A DNA stretch of 60,000 nt, from NCBI RefSeq assembly GCF_004117055.1, contig NZ_CP026363.1, positions 335,001-395,000 on the forward strand. The letters run 5' to 3'. The notes beneath the pieces were generated by a model, which searched no databases, was not told where the DNA came from, and was given only the letters and a program-made list of their open reading frames with translations. The position numbers and the translations under genes were made by a program. This document shows, one piece after another, positions 52,483-60,000 of the stretch; position 1 is the first letter of the stretch; each line of letters opens with the position of its first letter. This stretch comes from Brevibacillus agri (GTDB lineage Bacteria; Bacillota; Bacilli; Brevibacillales; Brevibacillaceae).

Positions 52483-52992
52483 TTAGTCATACACTCCCGA
52501 TTGCGAGACACGAGCTATTTTTACATCCAGCTCTTCCCAAAACACAGGAATGCGCTGCTCTACCTCTACTTGCAAATGATAAATGCCTTGCCGATACAAA
52601 TAGGCACGCTCCCCTTTTTGATGCACGGCGGAAACCCCGGCAGCCCTGCTCTCCAGTGAGGACTTGTTCAGCCGCCATAAAATAGCTGCTTCCTCACGAG
52701 CGCCCCTGATTACTTCAGCATCTGCCTGCTCGGCTTCCTGACTGGTTGCATAAAGTCTGCTCTGCGTCTCCCCATCAGTATCCGTGTACTCCCACAAACC
52801 TGCAGCCCGCGCTCCTTTGGTCACCAGATCGGCAGTATGCTGAACGTTCATTTCCAAAAAATCGGCCTGCTCCGAAAACAACAGCAAAGACAACAAGCTG
52901 CCCAAACAGAAGAGAAAAAAGAGCATCGTAATCATCGTGGCCCCGCTCTCTTCTTTTGCGCGTATCTCCGCAAGCTGCCACAGCCCGGTCAT
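52483..52992 (-). CDS. TadG-like minor pseudopilin
   Basis: 169 residues; KEESGATMITMLFFLFCLGS gives the TadE/G-type helix near residues 13-40, preceded by a short cytoplasmic segment. The exported part is helical then beta. ATG overlaps the TadE stop by 4 bp. Last gene of the first Tad operon. Confidence 0.72.
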   Translation of the reverse strand: MTGLWQLAEIRAKEESGATMITMLFFLFCLGSLLSLLLFSEQADFLEMNVQHTADLVTKGARAAGLWEYTDTDGETQSRLYATSQEAEQADAEVIRGAREEAAILWRLNKSSLESRAAGVSAVHQKGERAYLYRQGIYHLQVEVEQRIPVFWEELDVKIARVSQSGVYD

Positions 52993-53408
52993 TTTTTGTC
53001 CTCCGCATTTTCGACCATCATGTAATAGCTTTCGGACAGCTCATAAACCGCGCCCGTGGCAAGCAAGCGAAAACTCACCTTCGCCTCAGCTTTAAAGTGG
53101 TTTCCTTTTTTCCAGCCGCCTCCGTCCAGCTCCAGCACAATATCGCGCTCGGCAACCTCCATGCCTTGGTCAAGCTCGGCCATGCCCCGCTCTCTCGCGT
53201 GGTATTTTGCCAGTCCAAAATTGGGCTGCACAGCAGCGATTCGGCCAGCCTCGTATGCCGCTGCCAAAGCCTTTTGGCGGTTGTACAAAATCGTGAACTG
53301 ATCGAACGAAAACACGATCAGCAGCCAAACCAATGGAAAAATCAAGACAAACTCAATCAATTGACTGCCCTGCTCGTCCCGCAACCATCGCCTCAGCATT
53401 GTTTTCAT
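52989..53408 (-). CDS. TadE-like minor pseudopilin
   Basis: 139 residues with the TadE signature RDEQGSQLIEFVLIFPLVWL (glutamate at +6 of the helix) and a compact exported domain. Overlaps the prepilin peptidase stop. Confidence 0.88.
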   Translation of the reverse strand: MKTMLRRWLRDEQGSQLIEFVLIFPLVWLLIVFSFDQFTILYNRQKALAAAYEAGRIAAVQPNFGLAKYHARERGMAELDQGMEVAERDIVLELDGGGWKKGNHFKAEAKVSFRLLATGAVYELSESYYMMVENAEDKK

Positions 53409-53902
53409 CAGGCTGCCCCCACCTTATGCAGCATCTGGCGGAGCAAAAAAGCACCCAGCAAAAATACGGCGTAAGGAAAAGCGAACGCCGTTTTCTCTAC
53501 GCCGGGAAGCCAAAGCTGCCGATGCGCCGTCCATCCCACTGCCATCACAAACAAATTTTTTCCCAATCGGGACCATCTGCGCGGATAAAGCAAGACAAAT
53601 AAAATGCACAAAACTATCGAGTGAAGAAATAGCGGATACACCTCTGCCCAGCCGCTCCATGCCCCAATCGCCATGAGCAGCTTCAAGTCACCCATTCCCA
53701 TGCCCTTGCTGGCTACAGGGATGGCCGCCAGCAGAAATGCCCCCATCACACCTGATAACGACGTCCACAACGATCCAGTGTGCCACTGATAGCAAAATCC
53801 AAGCACAATCGCGGAAAACGTGAGCGTATTAGGAATTTTGCGATGCCTCCAGTCAAACCATGCGGCGATTGTCAGCAGACCGCCTACAAGCACATTTGTC
53901 AT
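53408..53902 (-). CDS. Prepilin peptidase TadV/CpaA
   Basis: A24-family aspartic peptidase, 164 residues. Both catalytic aspartates are visible: AAWFDWRHRKIPN (about residue 17) and KGMGMGDLKLLMAIG (about residue 72). Processes the Flp pilin encoded next to it. The only such enzyme in the window, so the second cluster, if it needs cleavage, must borrow it or another peptidase. Confidence 0.92.
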   Translation of the reverse strand: MTNVLVGGLLTIAAWFDWRHRKIPNTLTFSAIVLGFCYQWHTGSLWTSLSGVMGAFLLAAIPVASKGMGMGDLKLLMAIGAWSGWAEVYPLFLHSIVLCILFVLLYPRRWSRLGKNLFVMAVGWTAHRQLWLPGVEKTAFAFPYAVFLLGAFLLRQMLHKVGAA

Positions 53903-54075
53903 TTGCTGATCTTTTCTTGCAGTTCCTTCAGCTTGGCGTCTTCAGCTTCCCCTAATGATGCCAGCGTCGGAATAATCAAGATAAGGATCACCGCCACAAT
54001 GATGACCATTTCCACAATCGTTACGCCGTCTTCCTCGCTCCAAAAGCGTTGGAAATAGCTTGCGATAAATGACAT
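53899..54075 (-). CDS. Flp pilin
   Basis: 58 residues from ATG 54075 (AAAGGAG upstream). SEEDG|VTIVEMVIIVAVIL has the glycine cleavage site and glutamate at +5; the usual tyrosine after the glutamate is methionine. C-terminal tail LGEAEDAKLKELQEKISK. Main structural subunit of the pilus. Confidence 0.88.
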   Translation of the reverse strand: MSFIASYFQRFWSEEDGVTIVEMVIIVAVILILIIPTLASLGEAEDAKLKELQEKISK

Positions 54076-54142
54076 CTCTTTCACTCCTTTATCAGATCGT
54101 ACTTTCACTTTGCCAAAAGACAGCGCAGCCTTGCAAAAATAT

Positions 54143-55051
54143 TTACAACCGCTCTCCGATGCCCATCAATGCCGGGCCCATCACGAGAAATAACAAAGGA
54201 ACCCCCATAAACAAAATCACAAAAGGGAGCAGGCGAATGTTCAAACGGTTCATATGAGCTGCTGCTTCATCCTCTTGCTGCCTCACCTGTTCCTCGATTT
54301 GCACGGACAGCATTTGCGAAATGCTGACGCCCTTGGTGACTGCCTCATTCATCTCCAAAGCGATCGTGGTCAGCGTATCGACCTCCCAGCGGAATGCCAG
54401 TTCCTCCAATGCTTTTCTCCACGATCCATGCCGTTTTTCCGCGACCTCCAGTTTGGCAAGCTCTTGGCCCAGCCTGGCATTGAAGCGACGAGCCGTCTGC
54501 TTTACCGCCCCTTGCAGCGGCATACCTGCCTCGACCAACGATTGGACGATCCCAAAAAAGACGGGCACTTGTTCGCGTATTTCCGCTTTTGCCCGCTTAT
54601 CCATCCAGTCGAGATAAAACGTCGGCAACAAATACAGCCCCAAGCTGAGCATCAACGGATACCCTGTTTTTATCCCGAGCATTTCCCCTTGGGCCAGCTT
54701 CAGCAAAAGAGCTAACAGAGAGGAGGCGACCAGACACATGCAAATCAGCCTCGCCAAAACCACTTCGACCAAACGAATCGGCAGGTGGAGCCGCGAGATG
54801 ATTTCTTCCGTTTTGGAAGCATGGATGCCCGTCCATCTGCATAACCGCTGCAGAAGCGGCGGGTGTCTTTCCAGCAGACGAACCAGTGTCCAGCGAGCTT
54901 GTCGGCGCTCGAATGCTTGATCGAGCTCTGCCTGCTGCTCGATTTCAATTCGACTAAACAAGCTAGAGAAAAAAGAAGCTCCCTTGCCCAGACAAGCAGG
55001 GAGTCCATAAAGAAAGATGGCAAACCCAATCAGAGCGCAAATCACAAGCAT
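54143..55051 (-). CDS. TadC
   Basis: 302 residues from ATG 55051 (GGAGGGTG upstream). T2SF-domain protein: LVEAGMPLQGAVKQTARRFN, EMNEAVTKGVSISQMLSVQ and two C-terminal helices ending VMGPALMGIGERL. Forms the inner-membrane platform with TadB. Confidence 0.88.
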   Translation of the reverse strand: MLVICALIGFAIFLYGLPACLGKGASFFSSLFSRIEIEQQAELDQAFERRQARWTLVRLLERHPPLLQRLCRWTGIHASKTEEIISRLHLPIRLVEVVLARLICMCLVASSLLALLLKLAQGEMLGIKTGYPLMLSLGLYLLPTFYLDWMDKRAKAEIREQVPVFFGIVQSLVEAGMPLQGAVKQTARRFNARLGQELAKLEVAEKRHGSWRKALEELAFRWEVDTLTTIALEMNEAVTKGVSISQMLSVQIEEQVRQQEDEAAAHMNRLNIRLLPFVILFMGVPLLFLVMGPALMGIGERL

Positions 55052-55055
55052 ACGC

Positions 55056-55955
55056 TCACCCTCCCCGGTGCACACTTTTGTGCGCCATGTAGCGAATCGC
55101 TTCTCCCCCTAGCAAAATACTCGCCAGGCACGCTAAAATGAGCAGCCGCCCCCCTACGGTTGCTGTCAGCGAATCAAAATGATGCGGATTGTTTGCATAC
55201 AGCGCCAAAATGAAGATGAAGGGCATCACGCTCAAAAGATTCACTTGCGCGACAATTTGGGCCATAGCGGCTTTTTGCCTGCGCAGCGACTGTCTGCGGC
55301 GCAAAATGGAGGAAGCCGCCAAATCCAACGTTTTCGCCATGTCTCCACCCATTTCTCGCTGGATTTGCACAATCGTAGCCAAATATTTGACATCGGCTGA
55401 TCCCGTTCGCTCGTAAAAGTCATTCATAACGTGCTCCAATGGCACCTGTGCCCGGAGCAGCTCGACAATTCGCCTATACTCTGCCGTTACAATCCCGTCT
55501 AAAAATGGGCTTGCCGCAACCTGCTCAAAAGCATGCAAATAAGAGGGCGACGTACGCAGCGAGCTTGCCATCAGGCGGATCGCTTTTATATTGCCAGCCT
55601 CAAATTTGTCTTTGCGTTTGGCTCCCCACACGCTGACCAAACGCTCTGTAAACAAGACGCCAGCAAGCAAGGCGGGAAGCGCCAGCCACCACGATTGCAG
55701 TAGTTGGCTGCTTATCCCAAACGACAGAACCCCCAAGAAAAAAGACAGCGTGACATACTGGTTGATTCCCCAGCCTGAGCGTGACTTCGCCAGCCTTTCC
55801 TCCAACCGATTCCAGACCGTTTTTCTGTCCCGCTGAAGCAATCCCACAATCTCGTGCTTGCCCGCTCGCTCACGGACATACATGTTTTGCGGAATGACGA
55901 GCAAAAATGTGGCAAAACCAATTCCTATGGCGACAGGCATGCTGATGTCAGCCAA
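55056..55955 (-). CDS. TadB
   Basis: 299 residues from TTG 55955, chosen because AGGAGG lies nine bases upstream. T2SF domain: SSLRTSPSYLHAFEQVAASP, FYERTGSADVKYLATIVQIQ, EMGGDMAKTLDLAASSI. C-terminal helix pair. Longer in-frame starts overlap tadA. Confidence 0.88.
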   Translation of the reverse strand: MADISMPVAIGIGFATFLLVIPQNMYVRERAGKHEIVGLLQRDRKTVWNRLEERLAKSRSGWGINQYVTLSFFLGVLSFGISSQLLQSWWLALPALLAGVLFTERLVSVWGAKRKDKFEAGNIKAIRLMASSLRTSPSYLHAFEQVAASPFLDGIVTAEYRRIVELLRAQVPLEHVMNDFYERTGSADVKYLATIVQIQREMGGDMAKTLDLAASSILRRRQSLRRQKAAMAQIVAQVNLLSVMPFIFILALYANNPHHFDSLTATVGGRLLILACLASILLGGEAIRYMAHKSVHRGG

Positions 55956-55968
55956 AGTCCCTTCCCTC

Positions 55969-57450
55969 CTAGACTTGTATCGGCGTTGTAAAAAATACTT
56001 CCTCAATTGCTTCCCGCGACAATCCTTTTTCCTGCCAGCGCTTGATGATTCGTTCAGGCCTATAGCCTGTCCACTTGAAATGCCCTTTTACTTTTCCGTC
56101 CTGGATCCCCGTCGCTTCATACACAAAGATATCTTGCAAATACACCCGGTCCGGCACAACCTGCTTGACGTTGCACGCTCGTTTTATCCATTCCTCGTGC
56201 GATTGGCCTGTGCCGACAACTTCCGTGATGGCAACCACTTTGCGGCTGCCGTCCTCCTCAAACCGCTTTACCTGGACAATCAAATCCAACGCCGAGCCAA
56301 TCATCAGATTGCGTTCCTCAGCACTGTACACTTCATCTGCCTTGCCAAACAAAATCGGCAACGTAGAGTCGACCAAGGCTCGCGGCGAGTTTGCATGCGC
56401 TGTACTCCAGCTACCGGGGTGGTCCGTATTCATCGCCCACAGCATATCGACAATTTCCCCGCCCCGTGTCTCGCCCACCATAATGACGTCAGGACGCTTG
56501 CGCAGCGATAAACGTACGCAATCCTTAATGGAGAAGCCGCCTTTTCCTTCGTAGTTGGCCGGCTTTGCCAAAAGCCTGCGGACAAAAGGATGCTGCAGCT
56601 TCAGCTCGAGCACGTCTTCAATCGTGATGATGCTCAAATGTTCAGGAACGTATTGGGAAATGAGGTTCAGCATATGGGTTTTGCCTGAGCCTGTTCCTCC
56701 GCTGACGATCCCGGACGCTCTGGATAAACCGACGGCTCTTTGCAAAAACAAGAGCATCGGTGCGCAAATCGACCCGTAACGCAAATAGTCGCTTTCACTG
56801 AGCAGCTCGCGGTGTTTGCGAATGGTGAGCGTGTGCCCGTCCGGCGAAATGGAACGATGCGTGGCTGCCACCCTTGAGCCGTCAGGAAGCTGTGTATGCA
56901 GCTCCGCCTTTGTCTCATTAAACTCCCGGCCCATCGTCGCAGCAATTTGTTCCAGCAACTGCAGCATTTCTTCTTCGTCGCGAAATACGACAGCCTCGTG
57001 CTTTTCCAGCCTTCCGGTACTTTTGCGTTCCACTACCAGATAATTATGGCGATGAAACAAAATTTCCGTAATATCCCGGTCCTCCAATAGCTCATCAAGC
57101 GCTCCCCAGCCAGTCAAGGAATGCAGCAGTCGTTTTACTTCCGCCTCCAAATGCATGGACGAAAGCGGCACCTGCGACTCCAACAGCATTCTGATGTCGG
57201 CTGTCAGCTCTTTCTTGAAGGCGGGAGAATGCTTATCCTCCCACAAACGCCTGCCGTACTTCTCCACAATTTGGGTACGAACAAACGTTTCTGCCTCGCT
57301 GCCAATCGACCGCTCCTGACTGGGGGCAGGCTCTTGCTTTTTTTCAAACAACGTAGCAGGCGGCCCGGACGTTTCCCGCCCGATCGTTCGCTGCTCCTGG
57401 CCTCTTGGCAACTGATTGGATATCCCCAGCAATTGTCGTTTGTCGAACAT
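55969..57450 (-). CDS. TadA/CpaF secretion ATPase
   Basis: 493 residues. N-domain with FVRTQIVEKYGRRLWEDKH; Walker A IVSGGTGSGKTHMLNLI (about residue 262); Walker B DVIMVGETRGGEIVDML; histidine segment HPGSWSTAHANSPRALVDS. Canonical hexameric motor of Flp pilus assembly. Confidence 0.94.
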   Translation of the reverse strand: MFDKRQLLGISNQLPRGQEQRTIGRETSGPPATLFEKKQEPAPSQERSIGSEAETFVRTQIVEKYGRRLWEDKHSPAFKKELTADIRMLLESQVPLSSMHLEAEVKRLLHSLTGWGALDELLEDRDITEILFHRHNYLVVERKSTGRLEKHEAVVFRDEEEMLQLLEQIAATMGREFNETKAELHTQLPDGSRVAATHRSISPDGHTLTIRKHRELLSESDYLRYGSICAPMLLFLQRAVGLSRASGIVSGGTGSGKTHMLNLISQYVPEHLSIITIEDVLELKLQHPFVRRLLAKPANYEGKGGFSIKDCVRLSLRKRPDVIMVGETRGGEIVDMLWAMNTDHPGSWSTAHANSPRALVDSTLPILFGKADEVYSAEERNLMIGSALDLIVQVKRFEEDGSRKVVAITEVVGTGQSHEEWIKRACNVKQVVPDRVYLQDIFVYEATGIQDGKVKGHFKWTGYRPERIIKRWQEKGLSREAIEEVFFTTPIQV

Positions 57451-57459
57451 AGCGCCTCC

Positions 57460-58863
57460 CTAGCCCCACAACCAGCGCAAAAGGGATGGCTTCTCGCTCT
57501 GCTTCCCTTTTACAGCGGGCTTTTTTGTTTCTTCGTCAACCGGAAACAATGCCTTTCCTAACGTTTCAATGGCCTCCCTGGCGGCACTTCGCCCGGCTTG
57601 CATCATGACTGGAACCCCTGTGTTAATCGACTTTTTCACTTCTCCATCGTCAGGAATGGAAAAAATCCTCTTGCTTGGATGGAGCTGAAAATAAGCCCGG
57701 ATTTCTTCCAGCGTAAACATTTCTTTTCGCTGCAAGCGGTTCATGCACACCTGGATTCGCTCTTCCGGATACTCTGCTTCTCTCAGCAGCTTCAGCAAGC
57801 GTTGAATGTTTTCGATCGAATCCACTACAGGAGTGCCTACCATCACAACATGCTCGGCAAAAAAGAGGGCTTGGATCGTCGCATCAGTCGTATCGGGCGC
57901 AGTATCAATCAAAATGACATCGTAGCTACTCTGTTTGAGCGTCTCCAGGATGAGATACAAATGATAATCGCGAATTTCAAAGCTTTGCCGAATATCTCTC
58001 GGGGAAGTAAGCACGCCCAAACCCGATTCCGTATGCTCAACGACGTACTTTTCGATCTGCTGTGGAGACAGCGGCAACACGGAAGCAAGCTCCTGCCATT
58101 CCTTTTGCCGGACAGCATACGGGTCTAGGCCGCGCTTTTGAGCAAATGCGTGGAGCTGGCTATCGAGATCTTGTACCCACGTAAACAAATTGGGCGTTCT
58201 GGGCAGATTCAATGTGGTGGCGAACGTCCCCAAGTCGAGATTGAAATCGACTGCCAGCACTTTCAAAGGGCGCCCTTCCTTTTTTTGCGTGGAAAAAAAG
58301 ATCGCCAGTTCGCGCGAAATAAACGTTTTTCCGACGCCGCCTTTTGGGCCGTACACCGTAATGAGGTGCTTGATCCCTGCCTTGGTTTGACCGTTGAACG
58401 CCGGTGAAGGTTCTGCAAACTGGTCTTGCGGGTCAATCATGCCTCCTTGTTGCTCTTTGGGAAAATGTTGCGGAGGCTGTGCTGGAATCCTGGCGTCCAA
58501 GCCCGGGCTCTGAGCCATCATGGCTAGCGCTTCCACTTGTCCGGATTGTACCGGTTTGGCGATTACCCAAATACCCAGGTTTCGAAAAAACGGCTCCCAC
58601 ACCAGCTCATTGGCCGAGCATGCTGCTATAAAAGACAGATGAGGAAAAGCAAGGCGGAATTGCTGGCACAAAACGCCTCTTTCCGTTTCTTTTACACCTC
58701 CCAAAAGAACGAGATCCGGCCTGGATTGCTGCAGCTTTGCCCATGCTTCGTCTACGCTGGCAGCCTCCCCGCATATTTCGATCAACTGACTGCCCGCAAG
58801 CTGGTTGGCTAGCAGACGCGTTGCCTCTCGATCATCGTCTACAATGAGTAATCGCCTTTTCAC
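57460..58863 (-). CDS. TadZ/CpaE, receiver-like domain plus ParA-type ATPase
   Basis: 467 residues. The N-terminus (RRLLIVDDDREATRLLANQL) is receiver-like, but the phosphoacceptor position in PDLVLLGGV is glycine, so it is a pseudo-receiver. The ATPase domain has YGPKGGVGKTFISRELA, LKVLAVDFNLDLGTFATTL and DVILIDTAPDTTDATIQ. Positions the machine at its cell site. ATG at 58863 overlaps the CpaB stop. Confidence 0.9.
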   Translation of the reverse strand: MKRRLLIVDDDREATRLLANQLAGSQLIEICGEAASVDEAWAKLQQSRPDLVLLGGVKETERGVLCQQFRLAFPHLSFIAACSANELVWEPFFRNLGIWVIAKPVQSGQVEALAMMAQSPGLDARIPAQPPQHFPKEQQGGMIDPQDQFAEPSPAFNGQTKAGIKHLITVYGPKGGVGKTFISRELAIFFSTQKKEGRPLKVLAVDFNLDLGTFATTLNLPRTPNLFTWVQDLDSQLHAFAQKRGLDPYAVRQKEWQELASVLPLSPQQIEKYVVEHTESGLGVLTSPRDIRQSFEIRDYHLYLILETLKQSSYDVILIDTAPDTTDATIQALFFAEHVVMVGTPVVDSIENIQRLLKLLREAEYPEERIQVCMNRLQRKEMFTLEEIRAYFQLHPSKRIFSIPDDGEVKKSINTGVPVMMQAGRSAAREAIETLGKALFPVDEETKKPAVKGKQSEKPSLLRWLWG

Positions 58864-59588
58864 CCTTGTTCCTCCTTTTCCAAGCCCCTTCGTTTTTTGG
58901 TTTTCATCAACTCAGCGGCGAAGCTGGCATCGCCTATTCCCGCCTTGTGGTCGTCCATTACCGCAGCCAGCCCCAATCTGATCTTGCCGTAATGAAGAGC
59001 ATGCGTTAGCAAAACGGCCTCTTCTCTCGTCAAAGAAAGGGTAACAGCCTGCAATTTCGGTTGATCTCCTTCCATCTCCCGTTGAACGGCCAAAATAGGC
59101 ATATTTTGCAGGAGTAAACCGGAGTGCGCCCCTGCCTCATCTTCAAACGAGGCGTAGACATGCACTCTTTCTCCTGCGGAAATGTGCGGTGAGACGCCTG
59201 CCACATTATCCACCGGAATGCTCATCCCGGTTCTTTTGTCTCCCAACGAGGCTTCGTTTCCCTTCTGATTGCCTAGCTCCAAATCACTTGGCAACAAAGG
59301 TCTTCCTCCCTTCACTTGACGCGAAAAGGGCAGCCCGATCAGGTCCTGTGCCTCTGTCCATGGAATCAGTCCTGGAATGGGATCAGAAGTTGTTTGAAAA
59401 AGACCTTCCAATGCCAAGGTCAGCGGCTCCATATCTTTTGCCTCCAACAATTGTCCGCTTTCTTTTTCCACCGTTGGCCGCAACTGAATATAAGTCACAT
59501 CATGCGGTTTTAAAATGGTGTAGGCACCGATTCCGATACATGTCGCCAATAGTAACAGGGCCAATAACCGCAGCGGATGAACTGACAT
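58860..59588 (-). CDS. CpaB/RcpC-like SAF-domain protein
   Basis: 242 residues from ATG 59588 (AGGAGGG upstream). Helix LRLLALLLLATCIGIGAYTI, SAF-like part (GLPFSRQVKGGRPLLPSDLE) and RcpC-like part (MSIPVDNVAGVSPHISAGERV). First gene of the first Tad operon, right after the rRNA terminator. Confidence 0.86.
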   Translation of the reverse strand: MSVHPLRLLALLLLATCIGIGAYTILKPHDVTYIQLRPTVEKESGQLLEAKDMEPLTLALEGLFQTTSDPIPGLIPWTEAQDLIGLPFSRQVKGGRPLLPSDLELGNQKGNEASLGDKRTGMSIPVDNVAGVSPHISAGERVHVYASFEDEAGAHSGLLLQNMPILAVQREMEGDQPKLQAVTLSLTREEAVLLTHALHYGKIRLGLAAVMDDHKAGIGDASFAAELMKTKKRRGLEKEEQG

Positions 59589-59649
59589 TCTCTCCCTCCT
59601 CTCAATTGCTACTAGCGTAAAGGAAGGGGTTGGGACAAAAAAAGAAACA

Positions 59650-59681
59650 ACAAAAAAACCGTGCAGATATTTCTGCACGGT
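59650..59681 (-). terminator. Terminator of the rRNA operon
   Basis: Perfect 11-bp stem AACCGTGCAGA / TCTGCACGGTT with a 4-base loop and T7 on the minus strand, about 65 bp past the 23S end. Confidence 0.9.
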
Positions 59682-59745
59682 TCTTCACTAACTATATTCG
59701 TTCATTCCCTGAAAACTGGATCTGCATGTTTGCTAAGAGTGTGTG

Positions 59746-60000
<255 letters not shown>

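Overview
This 60 kb window comes from a Gram-positive, spore-forming-type member of the Bacillota, most likely Brevibacillus or a close Paenibacillaceae relative. The housekeeping order (hslO, a yacD-like PPIase, cysK, pabB, pabA ... pabC, folP, folB, folK, yazB-like, dusB ... lysS) is the Bacillus-type folate/lysS neighbourhood. Core genes are GC-rich, whereas the inserted segments (about 9-20 kb, 23.4-25.0 kb, 40.0-40.9 kb) look clearly AT-richer. Almost every real gene reads on the minus strand, so the biological order runs from high to low coordinates. Genus assignment rests on recalled gene order and protein resemblance, not on a search.

Layout in transcription direction. 59.7-60.0 kb: 3' end of a 23S rRNA with a terminator close behind and no 5S gene. 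59.6-52.5 kb: a complete Gram-positive Tad/Flp pilus operon (CpaB/RcpC, TadZ, TadA, TadB, TadC, Flp, TadV, TadE, TadG-like). 52.4-51.4 kb: two uncharacterised small genes. 51.2-42.4 kb: a second, very divergent Tad-like operon in the same gene order. It has two ATPase-like proteins with eroded P-loops, no prepilin peptidase, and a run of tiny one-helix proteins where the pilin should be. 42.3-37.6 kb: accessory DNA with ISL3 and IS256 elements, a possible secreted toxin/partner pair and a G-rich 13-bp minisatellite. 37.6-29.2 kb: a DUF3870 gene and a dppBCDE-ykfBCD cluster for import and processing of murein peptides. 29-25 kb: a SigA-like sigma factor, hslO, a PpiC-type PPIase and cysK.

Between cysK and pabB a 1.65 kb segment is bracketed by 15-bp direct repeats that lie in the cysK terminator. 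Downstream of pabBA the folate genes are interrupted by about 13.7 kb of accessory DNA (IS30, IS4, three IS3-type copies, a TIR-gene relic, a MITE). That DNA carries a compact locus: MauE-like quinone reductase partner, membrane thioredoxin-like protein, two identical 56-residue six-cysteine peptides and a C39-less ABC exporter, with an M1 metallopeptidase upstream. The two peptide genes differ only at synonymous sites and in the start codon, which argues for a functional disulfide-rich secreted peptide, probably a bacteriocin. Beyond it lie a PhoX 3' remnant, tatA, tatC, pabC, folP, folB, folK, a yazB-like regulator, dusB, greA and lysS (cut by the window edge).

The strongest candidates for something undescribed are the duplicated six-cysteine peptide locus (9.1-12.5 kb) and the divergent Tad-like operon (42.4-51.2 kb).
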